Both the position numbers and the translations under genes were made by a program. 64,000 nucleotides of DNA from Candidatus Heimdallarchaeota archaeon. Its GTDB lineage: Archaea; Asgardarchaeota; Heimdallarchaeia; JABLTI01. Location of the stretch: the NCBI GenBank assembly GCA_018238155.1, contig JABCTZ010000025.1, positions 50,780 through 114,779 on the forward strand, read 5' to 3'. Shown piece by piece: positions 34,100 to 42,477 of the stretch (within the stretch, counting starts at the first letter, position 1; each line of letters begins with the position of its first letter). The notes beneath the pieces were generated by a model that was not told the origin of the DNA, searched no databases, and worked only from the letters and a program-made list of their open reading frames with translations.

Positions 34100-35179
34100 T
34101 TATCCCCCAACATCTTTTCTTTCTAGAACAACAATTCCTATGACTAAGAGGACAATAGTAATCACAATTAATACTGTCAACGAAATCAATGGGTGAATAT
34201 AATTAGTTTCAGCTAATAAGAATGTTAAATTATTTTCAACATCGTTTGCTCCGAGGAACGCTGAGATATCAGTAAATTGATTCACATACGTTCCAAAGAA
34301 TAAGCCAAAATTTTGTTGGAAGAATGGTGTTGGTTGAAATCCAAATGGTTTTAAAAATAAGATGAAAATTGTGCTTAAATTATATCCAAGATCAATTATG
34401 TAGAGAGACCACGTTTCATAATATCCTGGAAGAGCTAATCGTAATAGTATTCCAACAAAATAAATCACTATTATTGCTAACATTATAAATACAACGTTGA
34501 TAACAACTTTCTTGTTTATAATTGACATGAAACCCATTATAAAACCAATAATTGCAATCATCATTAAAGCATACAAATAAATTGGAACAAGATAGAGCAA
34601 TGATTGTAGAAACACATCAAATGAGACTTGGAAAACTGTGCATGGTATTACAAGTCCGAGGAACAATGAAAATAGTTGTAGGATTGCCATATTGACGAAA
34701 TAACCTACAAATTTACCAAAGAATATAGTCGATCTTCTTATTGGTTTAGTCATTAGAAAAATCAATGTTCCACTATTCTCTTCTCCTGAAATAAATGTTG
34801 AAGCTGACAAACCACAGAAGAGAAATAGAAGTATTCCTGCATTCCAAAAGAATGCGTAAAATGCGAAATGGCTCACAATAGTTGTAACTTGAAAATTAAT
34901 ATTCAAATCTGATAATGGAACAATCAAATTTTCGGCAGTCACATTAGAGAAAATAAATGGAAAAATGATTGAGAGAATAACATAAACAATTACTCGAGTC
35001 GCTCCAAACATCTCTATAAATGTTTTTTTGAAAATCATGAACATACCAAAGTATACTTTATTGTCTCGAGGAAGTTTCTCAGTTTCTTTCTTTTCCTTTA
35101 TCTTCTTAGGTTTTTCACCAATTATTGTTGGTTCAATGGTCAATGGTTTCTTTTCAGGTTGTGGTAAAGGCATTTCCAT
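34100..35179 (-). CDS. ABC-2 type permease with N-terminal cytosolic tail
   Basis: A 359-residue protein. A charged cytosolic start rich in K, E and P (about 1-45) is followed by six membrane helices. SGEENSGTLIFLMTKPIRRSTIFFGKFVGY is the ABC-2 coupling segment. There is a long extracellular loop between the last two helices (about 255-325). It follows the ATPase gene by four bases and forms the exporter of an operon with the 36285 surface protein. The stop codon region is duplicated at 31354-31612. Confidence 0.88.
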   Translation of the reverse strand: MEMPLPQPEKKPLTIEPTIIGEKPKKIKEKKETEKLPRDNKVYFGMFMIFKKTFIEMFGATRVIVYVILSIIFPFIFSNVTAENLIVPLSDLNINFQVTTIVSHFAFYAFFWNAGILLFLFCGLSASTFISGEENSGTLIFLMTKPIRRSTIFFGKFVGYFVNMAILQLFSLFLGLVIPCTVFQVSFDVFLQSLLYLVPIYLYALMMIAIIGFIMGFMSIINKKVVINVVFIMLAIIVIYFVGILLRLALPGYYETWSLYIIDLGYNLSTIFILFLKPFGFQPTPFFQQNFGLFFGTYVNQFTDISAFLGANDVENNLTFLLAETNYIHPLISLTVLIVITIVLLVIGIVVLERKDVGG

Positions 35180-35183
35180 ATGA

Positions 35184-36284
35184 TCATCCCCTCCTCACTC
35201 TCTTTAACAAGCCACCTTGCTCAATCTGTTGCTCATACAACAGCTCTTCCTCGTAGAGAAATTCTGAACCATATCGCTTCGAGATAACATTAATGAACAC
35301 TTCTTCTAGAGTTACTTCAATGGGAGAAAAGCGTCTAAGTTCAGAGCCATTCCTTTGAAGAATTTCAGGCAGTTGGACATATACGTAATCAATGAAATCA
35401 CTTTGAAAGATAATAGTATCATTTGAATCAAGATATATTTTTGTTGCAACTCCAAGGCTAGATAAATCTTCTATCACTTGTTTTGCATTAGAACATTCCA
35501 AAGCATATTCTCCTGTTGAAAATTCTTTCCGCATTTCAGCTAATGTAGTAGTTAAACCAATTTTTCCTTTTACAATAATAGTAACTCGAGATACTAGTTT
35601 TTCGATTTCGGTGAGAATATGTCCACTTACAAAAACACTTGTACCTAACATACCTGCTAATTCTTTGATAGTATTGACTAATTTAAAGCGTGATTCAGGA
35701 TCGAGTCCTGCAGTACTTTCATCAAGAACAGCTAAACGTGGATGATGCATTAATGCTTGCGCAACGGCAAGTTTTGCTTTCATACCCGTCGAGAATTTTG
35801 CCGGATGCCGGAAACCATGTTTAGTCATTTCTAGAATATGTAGGAATTCCTTTGCTCGTTCTTTTGCAAGAGTTTTCTGCATACCAGTAAGTCGTCCCAT
35901 ATAAATTAAATAATCATAAGCAGTCATAGATTTCCAAAAGTTAGGATTGGCTATTGCTACTCCTATCAGTTTATTTGCTGCAGGTGTTCCAATTGGTTTA
36001 CCAAAAATGTATCCTTTGCCACTTGTTGGTCTGTATGTTCCGGCAATCATTAACATTGAAGTGGTTTTTCCAGCACCATTTGGTCCTAAATAACCATGGA
36101 CTTCTCCCTCCTTGACAGATATATTAATCCCATCAACTGCTTTTACTTGGTTATATCCCTTACCAAAGTATTTCTTTAAATTAATAGTTTGGATAGCCAA
36201 ATTTTCATCTATTTCAATTTCTTGTTCTTCAATTTCATCTTGTACTACCGGGAGGTTCTTAGATTGATCTGTGGTCAAATTCAT
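35184..36284 (-). CDS. ABC transporter ATP-binding protein
   Basis: A 366-residue ATPase. An acidic N-terminal extension (DEIEEQEIEIDE) precedes Walker A YLGPNGAGKTTSML. The signature is KFSTGMKAKLAVA, Walker B is RLAVLDESTAGLDPE with the catalytic glutamate replaced by serine or shifted (LDESTAG rather than LDEPT), and the H-loop is FVSGHILTEI. The C-terminal 110 residues are a regulatory domain as in NatA-type exporters. It lies directly between the giant FG-GAP protein gene, whose stop abuts its start, and the permease. The three act together, perhaps moving lipid or protein across the membrane. The cargo is inferred only. Confidence 0.92.
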   Translation of the reverse strand: MNLTTDQSKNLPVVQDEIEEQEIEIDENLAIQTINLKKYFGKGYNQVKAVDGINISVKEGEVHGYLGPNGAGKTTSMLMIAGTYRPTSGKGYIFGKPIGTPAANKLIGVAIANPNFWKSMTAYDYLIYMGRLTGMQKTLAKERAKEFLHILEMTKHGFRHPAKFSTGMKAKLAVAQALMHHPRLAVLDESTAGLDPESRFKLVNTIKELAGMLGTSVFVSGHILTEIEKLVSRVTIIVKGKIGLTTTLAEMRKEFSTGEYALECSNAKQVIEDLSSLGVATKIYLDSNDTIIFQSDFIDYVYVQLPEILQRNGSELRRFSPIEVTLEEVFINVISKRYGSEFLYEEELLYEQQIEQGGLLKRVRRG

Positions 36285-39200
36285 TTACTGTTCACCCTCC
36301 ATTTCTAGAGATGGACCAAAGTCAGCTAAATTATCTTTTGGTCTTACTTTGACAAAAATCTTCAACCCAACAAAAGTGAAGACAATTACGCTTATTGCAA
36401 TCCAAAGAATGACTACTCCACCACCTTTTTCATTAACTACCACAAGTGAAGCATAAGCACTAATTCCATTACGATCAGTAATAGCAACAGAGACATTATG
36501 TTCACCATTGCTTAGATAAATAGTTACTTCAGATTCAAAAGTAAAGGCAATTTCTGTTCCACTAAGAAATATTTGAGAATAGACTTCTTGTGCAGAAGTT
36601 TCCCAAAATAATTGGAACTTGCCACTATGTTCTGGTTGTATTTCTATATCAAAAAAATCAATTGAAAAATGGTTATTTATCGCTCTAAGTCTTCCAAAAT
36701 TATCTAGAAAAACAATGTTCCCTTTCAGTGTTCCATTTAATTCAGAAGGCAAAAATGCAGACATAACTAATCCGTCAATTTTTTTCCAAATTAGACCGGT
36801 ATCACTATCTATAATAATTGAAGAAAAGTCTCCTGTTGGAGTAAGAAGAGTCATCAAAATATCTTCTTTGTTATTTCCAGAAACATCACCAAGATTTTTC
36901 ATAAAAGCCGCAGGCATAATTGTAGGATGAGAAAACTCTTCTTTGAGAACAGGAACAAAGCTATAACTGGTTTCCACTGTTGCAATTGATTTTGATACAT
37001 CAATTAATTCTAAAGTCATTCCTTGAGCGATTTCATCCGTTCCACCACCTTGATTGACTGACCATGCGAAAAGTAGCTCTGGAATAGAATCACCATTTAT
37101 GTCTGAAATGTAATCAGTAAATTCAGTTATCCCTGCTTTCTTAAATTGATCCATATAATAAAATCCATTGTCAAAATTCGCTTTATTAACAAAATACAAG
37201 CTTAGGAATGTTCCATCTGAACCATCAATAATATAGTACCCTCGTGAAAGGGAATTTGCATCACCACTACTCCAAGGAACAAAAGCTATGTGATCTCTTA
37301 TTCCATCATTATTGAAATCAACTTGGTATAATTCCAAATTTAAGTCATTGATGTTTCCTTTGATGTCATATACAATTATTCCTGTTTCCAAATCAAAAAT
37401 CGAAATTAGCATTTGTTCATTTTGATTTCTATTTAATGCCAATATTGTTTCATTGTGGGTTTCTTCCATATGGAAAATGAAATTTTCTTCATCTATCCAA
37501 CCATCTGTATTTTGCCAATTCCAATGTAGAGAAGAAAAATTCGTTGAATCTACTAAGACTACGCGATTATCACCAATTATTAGGATGTCCTCAGATGAAT
37601 TACCAACTAAATCACCTATATTATAGATAACACCTCTATGTGGAAGCCAATTTCTATAATGAGGATCAAAAATATCTGTTTCTCGAGTAAGATTCCAAAG
37701 ATAATTACCATCTAGACCACTATGACAATATAAGTAACCATTTTGACCTGTAACAAGAATATCCTGAAGTCCGTCTGAATTTTGATCTTCAACAGGTGCA
37801 ATTGAAATTATTTTCAATTGATCAGGATTATACACCCAATTAGGATCAGTGGCTGTGGTTTCCCAAACAATGGAACCATTAAAACCATTAAGCAACAGAA
37901 CTTTTGAAATGTTTTGGAGCAAGTATGTTTGCGTAGAAGTTTCTCTTTGTGCTAACCACAAATCTGGAATGCCATCTCCAGTTATATCATCAGCTAATTC
38001 TACTTGGCTGTATCCACCACTTAATAATAGTTGATCTTCCATAGTCATTTCATGATTCCAAATTGTTTCTCCAGTTGAGCCGTCCACGACAGCTAATTTC
38101 GTTATCGTATAACGATTTGTTTGCCAATTATCTAGATAATGAATACTTTTACGAAGAAAGTCATTAGTTGAATCATTATTTATATCATAAAAAATTTCCA
38201 TTTGTTCTTGAGCAGAAATAGTTAAACGCCAAACTAATTCTCCGGTTTCTCCATTAAGAGCAAAAAGACCGTATCCTGCAAGAAAAATAAGAACTTCAGA
38301 TTCAAGTGAACCTGTAATATTGTTAATAGAAAAAGCATAGTTGCCTGTAAAAGGATAATTGCTTCCTTGACTTTCCGAACCAGAATTCAAATCAAAATTC
38401 AAACTGTTAGTAAATGCTGAAATTTCCCACTGATCAATTAATGTGTTATTTTCTAAAGAATAGATATCAATTAGAAAAGTGTTTGTGGTATTTTCAACTC
38501 CTGTAGGTATGATTAATTTTGTAAAACTACCATTACCATCTTGTGAGCTATGTGATGTAACAGATCTTACTTTATCAATATCAATAGAAGATAAACTCCA
38601 TAATACATTCATTTCATTTTGCTCAATATCTATAACTGATACAGTACTATTTCCGAACGTTCCTGTTCCACGCCCTAAGGTAAGAATTTGAGTGTCAGAG
38701 GAGAGAGAATCTAATTCAAAAACCATTACATTATAGAAAGTTTCAGAACCAAAATAGGCTATGTTATGAGTCGTTCCTGTTATTGAAAATGCTTTAACTT
38801 CATCAAGTAATTTTCCATTAGTAATATCGTATATTGAAACATAACCTGATTCACTTGAAATTATAACATCCTCTTTATTATCACCATTAAAATCTTCAAG
38901 TATCATTACATCATACACATTTTGATCTATTGTAATAGTAGTGCCTTGCTCTGTATTTGTATATTGAAGTGATTCAGTAGCTTGTATGGTCCAGATTTTA
39001 TTACCATTTTTTCCTGAAACAACTAGTAATTCTCCATCTTGCGTTCCAAAGATGACTTCATTTATGCCGTCTGAATCTAAGTCATCAGCTAATAAATCAA
39101 GTGACCATATATCATCTGACCCACTTGCGGACCACAAAAGAGAACCATCAATAGCATCTAATGCATAAACAGTATTATACGACGAAATCAAAACGTCATC

Positions 39201-39779
39201 TAACCCGTCACTCGTCAAATCCTCTATTTGTAAACCATTCCAAGACCGAGTTTCTTTTTCTGTAAAACCAATTCCATCGACAAAGACTGTAACTGTAGGA
39301 CGGAATGACCAGATTTTTTCTCCGGAAAAACCATCAATTAATTCAGTATTATTAAAATCTTGAGTATCGACTGTGATTAGTACATCTCTGATGTTATCAT
39401 TTGTAACATCGCTTAATGGTGTAATACTTAGAATTGCTCCTGGAGTAGAAATAAACCAAAAAATTGTTCCTAATTCAATATTGATTTTGGAAAGACCAAT
39501 GTTGGAACCCATGTAGAGAATTTCCTCAGAACCAACTCCATTAATCGAATCTAAAACTGGTCGACAAGTAGTATCATCAGGCAAACCTGAAAAGGATGAC
39601 CATATTTCACCATCATTTGGATCAGAAGTTGCAGTAAGCGATGGCAAAGAGGGGTTTACAGAAAGAGCATTTGAAGTGGAAATTTTACTGGTAGACATTG
39701 TTGTACTAACTAAAAATGAAATAAAAGGAGTTGCTAATAGTATAAATAAAAGAGTGATTGTTTTTTCCTTTCGGAGCAT
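36285..39779 (-). CDS. Giant FG-GAP/PQQ-like beta-propeller surface protein
   Basis: About 1164 residues from ATG 39779 (MLRKEKTITLLFILLATPF, a signal-anchor). The body is a series of beta-propeller blades with calcium-type loops (DLTSDGLDDVL, DFNGDNKEDVI, DDITGDGIPDLW, DINGDSIPELL) mixed with PQQ-like W-x-x-x-G blades (NGETGELVWRLT). Near residue 1080 a fibronectin-like segment precedes one C-terminal TM helix and a short cytosolic tail. It is exposed outside the cell and probably binds a ligand or partner. The stop codon abuts the ATPase start, so it is the first gene of the ABC operon and may be its substrate-binding or adaptor part (inference). Confidence 0.8.
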   Translation of the reverse strand: MLRKEKTITLLFILLATPFISFLVSTTMSTSKISTSNALSVNPSLPSLTATSDPNDGEIWSSFSGLPDDTTCRPVLDSINGVGSEEILYMGSNIGLSKINIELGTIFWFISTPGAILSITPLSDVTNDNIRDVLITVDTQDFNNTELIDGFSGEKIWSFRPTVTVFVDGIGFTEKETRSWNGLQIEDLTSDGLDDVLISSYNTVYALDAIDGSLLWSASGSDDIWSLDLLADDLDSDGINEVIFGTQDGELLVVSGKNGNKIWTIQATESLQYTNTEQGTTITIDQNVYDVMILEDFNGDNKEDVIISSESGYVSIYDITNGKLLDEVKAFSITGTTHNIAYFGSETFYNVMVFELDSLSSDTQILTLGRGTGTFGNSTVSVIDIEQNEMNVLWSLSSIDIDKVRSVTSHSSQDGNGSFTKLIIPTGVENTTNTFLIDIYSLENNTLIDQWEISAFTNSLNFDLNSGSESQGSNYPFTGNYAFSINNITGSLESEVLIFLAGYGLFALNGETGELVWRLTISAQEQMEIFYDINNDSTNDFLRKSIHYLDNWQTNRYTITKLAVVDGSTGETIWNHEMTMEDQLLLSGGYSQVELADDITGDGIPDLWLAQRETSTQTYLLQNISKVLLLNGFNGSIVWETTATDPNWVYNPDQLKIISIAPVEDQNSDGLQDILVTGQNGYLYCHSGLDGNYLWNLTRETDIFDPHYRNWLPHRGVIYNIGDLVGNSSEDILIIGDNRVVLVDSTNFSSLHWNWQNTDGWIDEENFIFHMEETHNETILALNRNQNEQMLISIFDLETGIIVYDIKGNINDLNLELYQVDFNNDGIRDHIAFVPWSSGDANSLSRGYYIIDGSDGTFLSLYFVNKANFDNGFYYMDQFKKAGITEFTDYISDINGDSIPELLFAWSVNQGGGTDEIAQGMTLELIDVSKSIATVETSYSFVPVLKEEFSHPTIMPAAFMKNLGDVSGNNKEDILMTLLTPTGDFSSIIIDSDTGLIWKKIDGLVMSAFLPSELNGTLKGNIVFLDNFGRLRAINNHFSIDFFDIEIQPEHSGKFQLFWETSAQEVYSQIFLSGTEIAFTFESEVTIYLSNGEHNVSVAITDRNGISAYASLVVVNEKGGGVVILWIAISVIVFTFVGLKIFVKVRPKDNLADFGPSLEMEGEQ

Positions 39780-39984
39780 AAAGGTAACACCAACTGATAT
39801 AGAAGAGATAATTTCCATTGGATATACAACAGATATTTCCCCTCGAGATAATAATGAAATATACAAATCATATTTAAAAACAATTAAGATAGAGGCAAGA
39901 GAGAGAAAAAAAATTAAAGCAACAAAAGTTTCAAAATATTTGATTTCGCTCCAGTCAGAAAGTAACTATCTCTTCTCCATTCAT

Positions 39985-41010
39985 TCATCCATTTCGCTCT
40001 AGTGAATGTTTCGTGAATTTTTTCCAAGCTTTAGTTATCTCTTTTCGATGATTTTTCAAACCTGTGGGTAACTTATCAATATCTAATTGAAGACTCTCCC
40101 ATTGGATATTCATAGAAGACCTTGTGGTGAGCTTCTGTTTTGTTTTCTTTGTGAATGATGAGAGGTCGGCACCAGTAACACGTTTCTTATGAAGGTAAAT
40201 CTTGTATAAATTCGAGCATTTTACAAGTGGAGAGAGATCAATAGAAACAATTTGATTCTTAGCTAAGTAAATCTCTTCTAGCGCGATGCAATTTGCAAGC
40301 GGTGAGAAATCAACTGAAGTAAGCCGATTAATAGCAAGGTCTAGGTCTTTTAATGCAATACAATTTGCGAGGGGTGAGAGGTCGATAGAGGTAAGTAGAT
40401 TATCATCAAGGTCGAGATTTGTTAATACAATGCAATCTGCGAGAGGTGTGAGGTCAATAGATTCAAGCTGATTTTCAGAAAGGCAGAGCTCTTCTAGTTT
40501 TGTGCATTTTGCGAGGGGTGAGATATCAAGCTCTGTAAGCCGATTTTCATTAAGGAAGATTTCCTTTAATTCCGTGCAATTTGCGAGTGGCGAGAGATCA
40601 ATAGATGTAAACAAATTATCGTGAAGATAGAGCTCTTCTAGTTTTGTACACTTTGCAAGTGGTGACAGATCAAGCTCAGTAAGCAGATTCCCTGAAAAAA
40701 AGGGTGTTCCAATAACGAGTATTTGTAGGTTGATGCATTTTGCGAGTGGAGAAAGGTCGAGCTCAGTAAGCTGATTCTCATCGAGAGCAAGTCTTTGTAA
40801 TTTTGTGCACTTTGCAAGTGGAGAGAGGTCAATTTCAGCAAGCTGATTGGTTGAAATGTCGAGCTCTTGAAGATTTGTGCATTGTGCGAGTGGTGATAAA
40901 TCCACAGTGACAAGCTCACTATTGTTTAGAGCGACCTCTTCTGTATCTGAACTAAAATTACTTGTGAATTGTTTCCCATAGGAATCAGTTCCCTTAATTA
41001 CTACTGTCAT
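39985..41010 (-). CDS. Leucine-rich repeat protein
   Basis: A 341-residue soluble protein. After a short beta start (MTVVIKGTDSYGKQFTSNF), about ten LRRs of 24 residues follow the pattern D-L-S-P-L-A-x-C-T-x-L-x-x-L-x-L-x-x-N-x-L-T-x-I, one of them expanded by a PFFSGN insert. A basic C-terminal cap (LPTGLKNHRKEITKAWKKF) closes the solenoid. There is no signal peptide or membrane helix, so it is an intracellular protein-binding scaffold. Partners are unknown. Conserved cysteines at every repeat face the core. The gene is alone, with a promoter region of about 140 bases to the next gene. Confidence 0.88.
   Translation of the reverse strand: MTVVIKGTDSYGKQFTSNFSSDTEEVALNNSELVTVDLSPLAQCTNLQELDISTNQLAEIDLSPLAKCTKLQRLALDENQLTELDLSPLAKCINLQILVIGTPFFSGNLLTELDLSPLAKCTKLEELYLHDNLFTSIDLSPLANCTELKEIFLNENRLTELDISPLAKCTKLEELCLSENQLESIDLTPLADCIVLTNLDLDDNLLTSIDLSPLANCIALKDLDLAINRLTSVDFSPLANCIALEEIYLAKNQIVSIDLSPLVKCSNLYKIYLHKKRVTGADLSSFTKKTKQKLTTRSSMNIQWESLQLDIDKLPTGLKNHRKEITKAWKKFTKHSLERNG
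40200..40920. repeat. 72-base tandem coding repeats of the LRR gene
   Basis: About ten diverged 72-base units, each with a GCGAG(T/G)GG(T/A)GA(G/A)AG(A/G)TC core on the plus strand. They encode the LRRs. Not a CRISPR array: the units have no unique spacers and stay in frame. Confidence 0.75.
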
Positions 41011-41134
41011 TTTACAATCATCTCAAACAGATTTTATTTGCAATTAATACTTAACACTATTTCGTTGGTAATAAAAAGGATATCCAAACGAGATAAAAAC
41101 GAAATATTATTAGTTAATAAAATAAAAAAAAGAG

Positions 41135-41152
41135 AGTGAGAGAAAACTCACT
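41135..41152 (-). terminator. Terminator overlapping a stop codon
   Basis: AGTGAG-AGAAAA-CTCACT stem that includes the stop codon of the 41148 gene, followed on the minus strand by CTCTTTTTTTTATTTTATT. Confidence 0.6.
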
Positions 41153-42119
41153 TATTTCGTTTTACTCGTGCAATAACAGCAATTAATCCTATAGCCGGAA
41201 TAATCGCTAGCAAAGCAAAATTTCCAGTTAAAGATTTAAGAGAACCAAGAATCATCGTTGAAGTTATTGTAACATGCGTAATAAGATCATCATAAGTAGA
41301 TTGAGTATCTACTTTATAGACTGCTTTTTGTAACACTCCACCCTCAGAGTACGAAAATTCAAGTGAGGTTGTATAAATATCAAAGAGATAATTATTATCA
41401 TATCCTGCTGTAGAATTGTATGTTTGATCATATATTTTTCCAGTGAAATCAAATTTAATGGAAAATTTAGTGGTTGTATCAGTGAATTTGGTTATAGATT
41501 TATTTAAATTATTTTTTACTCCTTGAATATTTATCATAGAAGAATTTCCAAAGACATCGCTCAAAGTATAATTATAGAGAATAGGTTCATATGGATCAGA
41601 TACTGTATCAACAATTTCTGATAGATTGAATAATTCAGCAAAACCAGTATTTATTTCTGCCCAATCAGATTCGATTAATACAAATGGTTCAATGTAAAAA
41701 CCAAATTCATACAATACTGTTTGATTAGTTTCATAATTCCAATCGAATTCAACATTCATTGAAGTATCTAAAGGTAGATTATCCTCAACAAACTCATCTG
41801 CACCATAATTAAGATTTTCACGTAGAAGAGTAGTTGTTGTATCTGAGACATAAGCATCATACTCTTTATCTATTGTATCAATTGCTGTAAGATTATATTT
41901 AATCTCAGTGTCAAATTCCATTTTGTTATAAGAACTTACACCTTCTTTACTATTAATTTTCTCAGTTTCAACTATATATTGTTCAGACCAAATGAAAATC
42001 TCACCTGCATTCCATTCGCGAGTAGCTGCATTGCCACTTGAAATATTGGAGAATAGAAGCGTGAAAGCAATCATATTCAACATCAAAATAATTTGTAATT
42101 TTCGATTCATGAGATACAC
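41148..42119 (-). CDS. Secreted, C-terminally anchored surface protein
   Basis: A 323-residue protein. It has an N-terminal signal segment (IILMLNMIAFTLLFSNISSGNA) and one C-terminal membrane helix (FALLAIIPAIGLIAVIA) ending in RVKRNK. Between them is a beta-rich domain with repeated Y/W-x-Y strands (WNAGEIFIWSEQYIV, VEFDWNYETNQTVLYEF) and few charged motifs. It was not recognised. The plan, signal plus beta domain plus TM plus basic tail, is shared by several genes of this window. It ends with a strong terminator and is monocistronic. Confidence 0.65.
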   Translation of the reverse strand: MYLMNRKLQIILMLNMIAFTLLFSNISSGNAATREWNAGEIFIWSEQYIVETEKINSKEGVSSYNKMEFDTEIKYNLTAIDTIDKEYDAYVSDTTTTLLRENLNYGADEFVEDNLPLDTSMNVEFDWNYETNQTVLYEFGFYIEPFVLIESDWAEINTGFAELFNLSEIVDTVSDPYEPILYNYTLSDVFGNSSMINIQGVKNNLNKSITKFTDTTTKFSIKFDFTGKIYDQTYNSTAGYDNNYLFDIYTTSLEFSYSEGGVLQKAVYKVDTQSTYDDLITHVTITSTMILGSLKSLTGNFALLAIIPAIGLIAVIARVKRNK

Positions 42120-42443
42120 TCCTCAATACAATAACAGAAGAGAATGTCTATTTAAAGACTTTCCAAACTAAATAATAAAAAGACCTCAAAACTCCTAAAC
42201 GATTTGAATAAGTTTTGTATTCATTAAAAATAGTTTGTTTTTAATTTCAAACATTGAAAAAATTCTAAGTTAAACCAAATGAAAACATTCTAAATAATAA
42301 CAAGGGATGAATTACCGTTCCTTTTTTGATTGCTAGAATAACATTAATTCATATTGAGATTAATTTCATACAAGGAATAAAAAAAAATTTCAATTTTATT
42401 AATAACTCACTTAATTATTCATATTAAGAAAAAAAGATTAAAA
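42120..42443. other. Non-coding gap
   Basis: No gene or structured element is seen apart from a possible promoter for the 41148 gene close to 42130-42180. The sequence is very AT-rich. Confidence 0.4.
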
Positions 42444-42477
42444 GAGATTATGATTAATGTGGAAGATATAATCTCTC
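42444..42477 (-). terminator. Terminator of the binding-protein gene
   Basis: AGAGATTAT ... ATAATCTCT, a perfect nine-base stem with a 16-base loop, starting right after the stop codon at 42478 and followed on the minus strand by TTTAATCTTTTTTT. Confidence 0.7.

Noticed and set aside
40200..40920. Repeat array resembling CRISPR
   Set aside because: Units are 72 bases, in frame, without unique spacers, and encode leucine-rich repeats.
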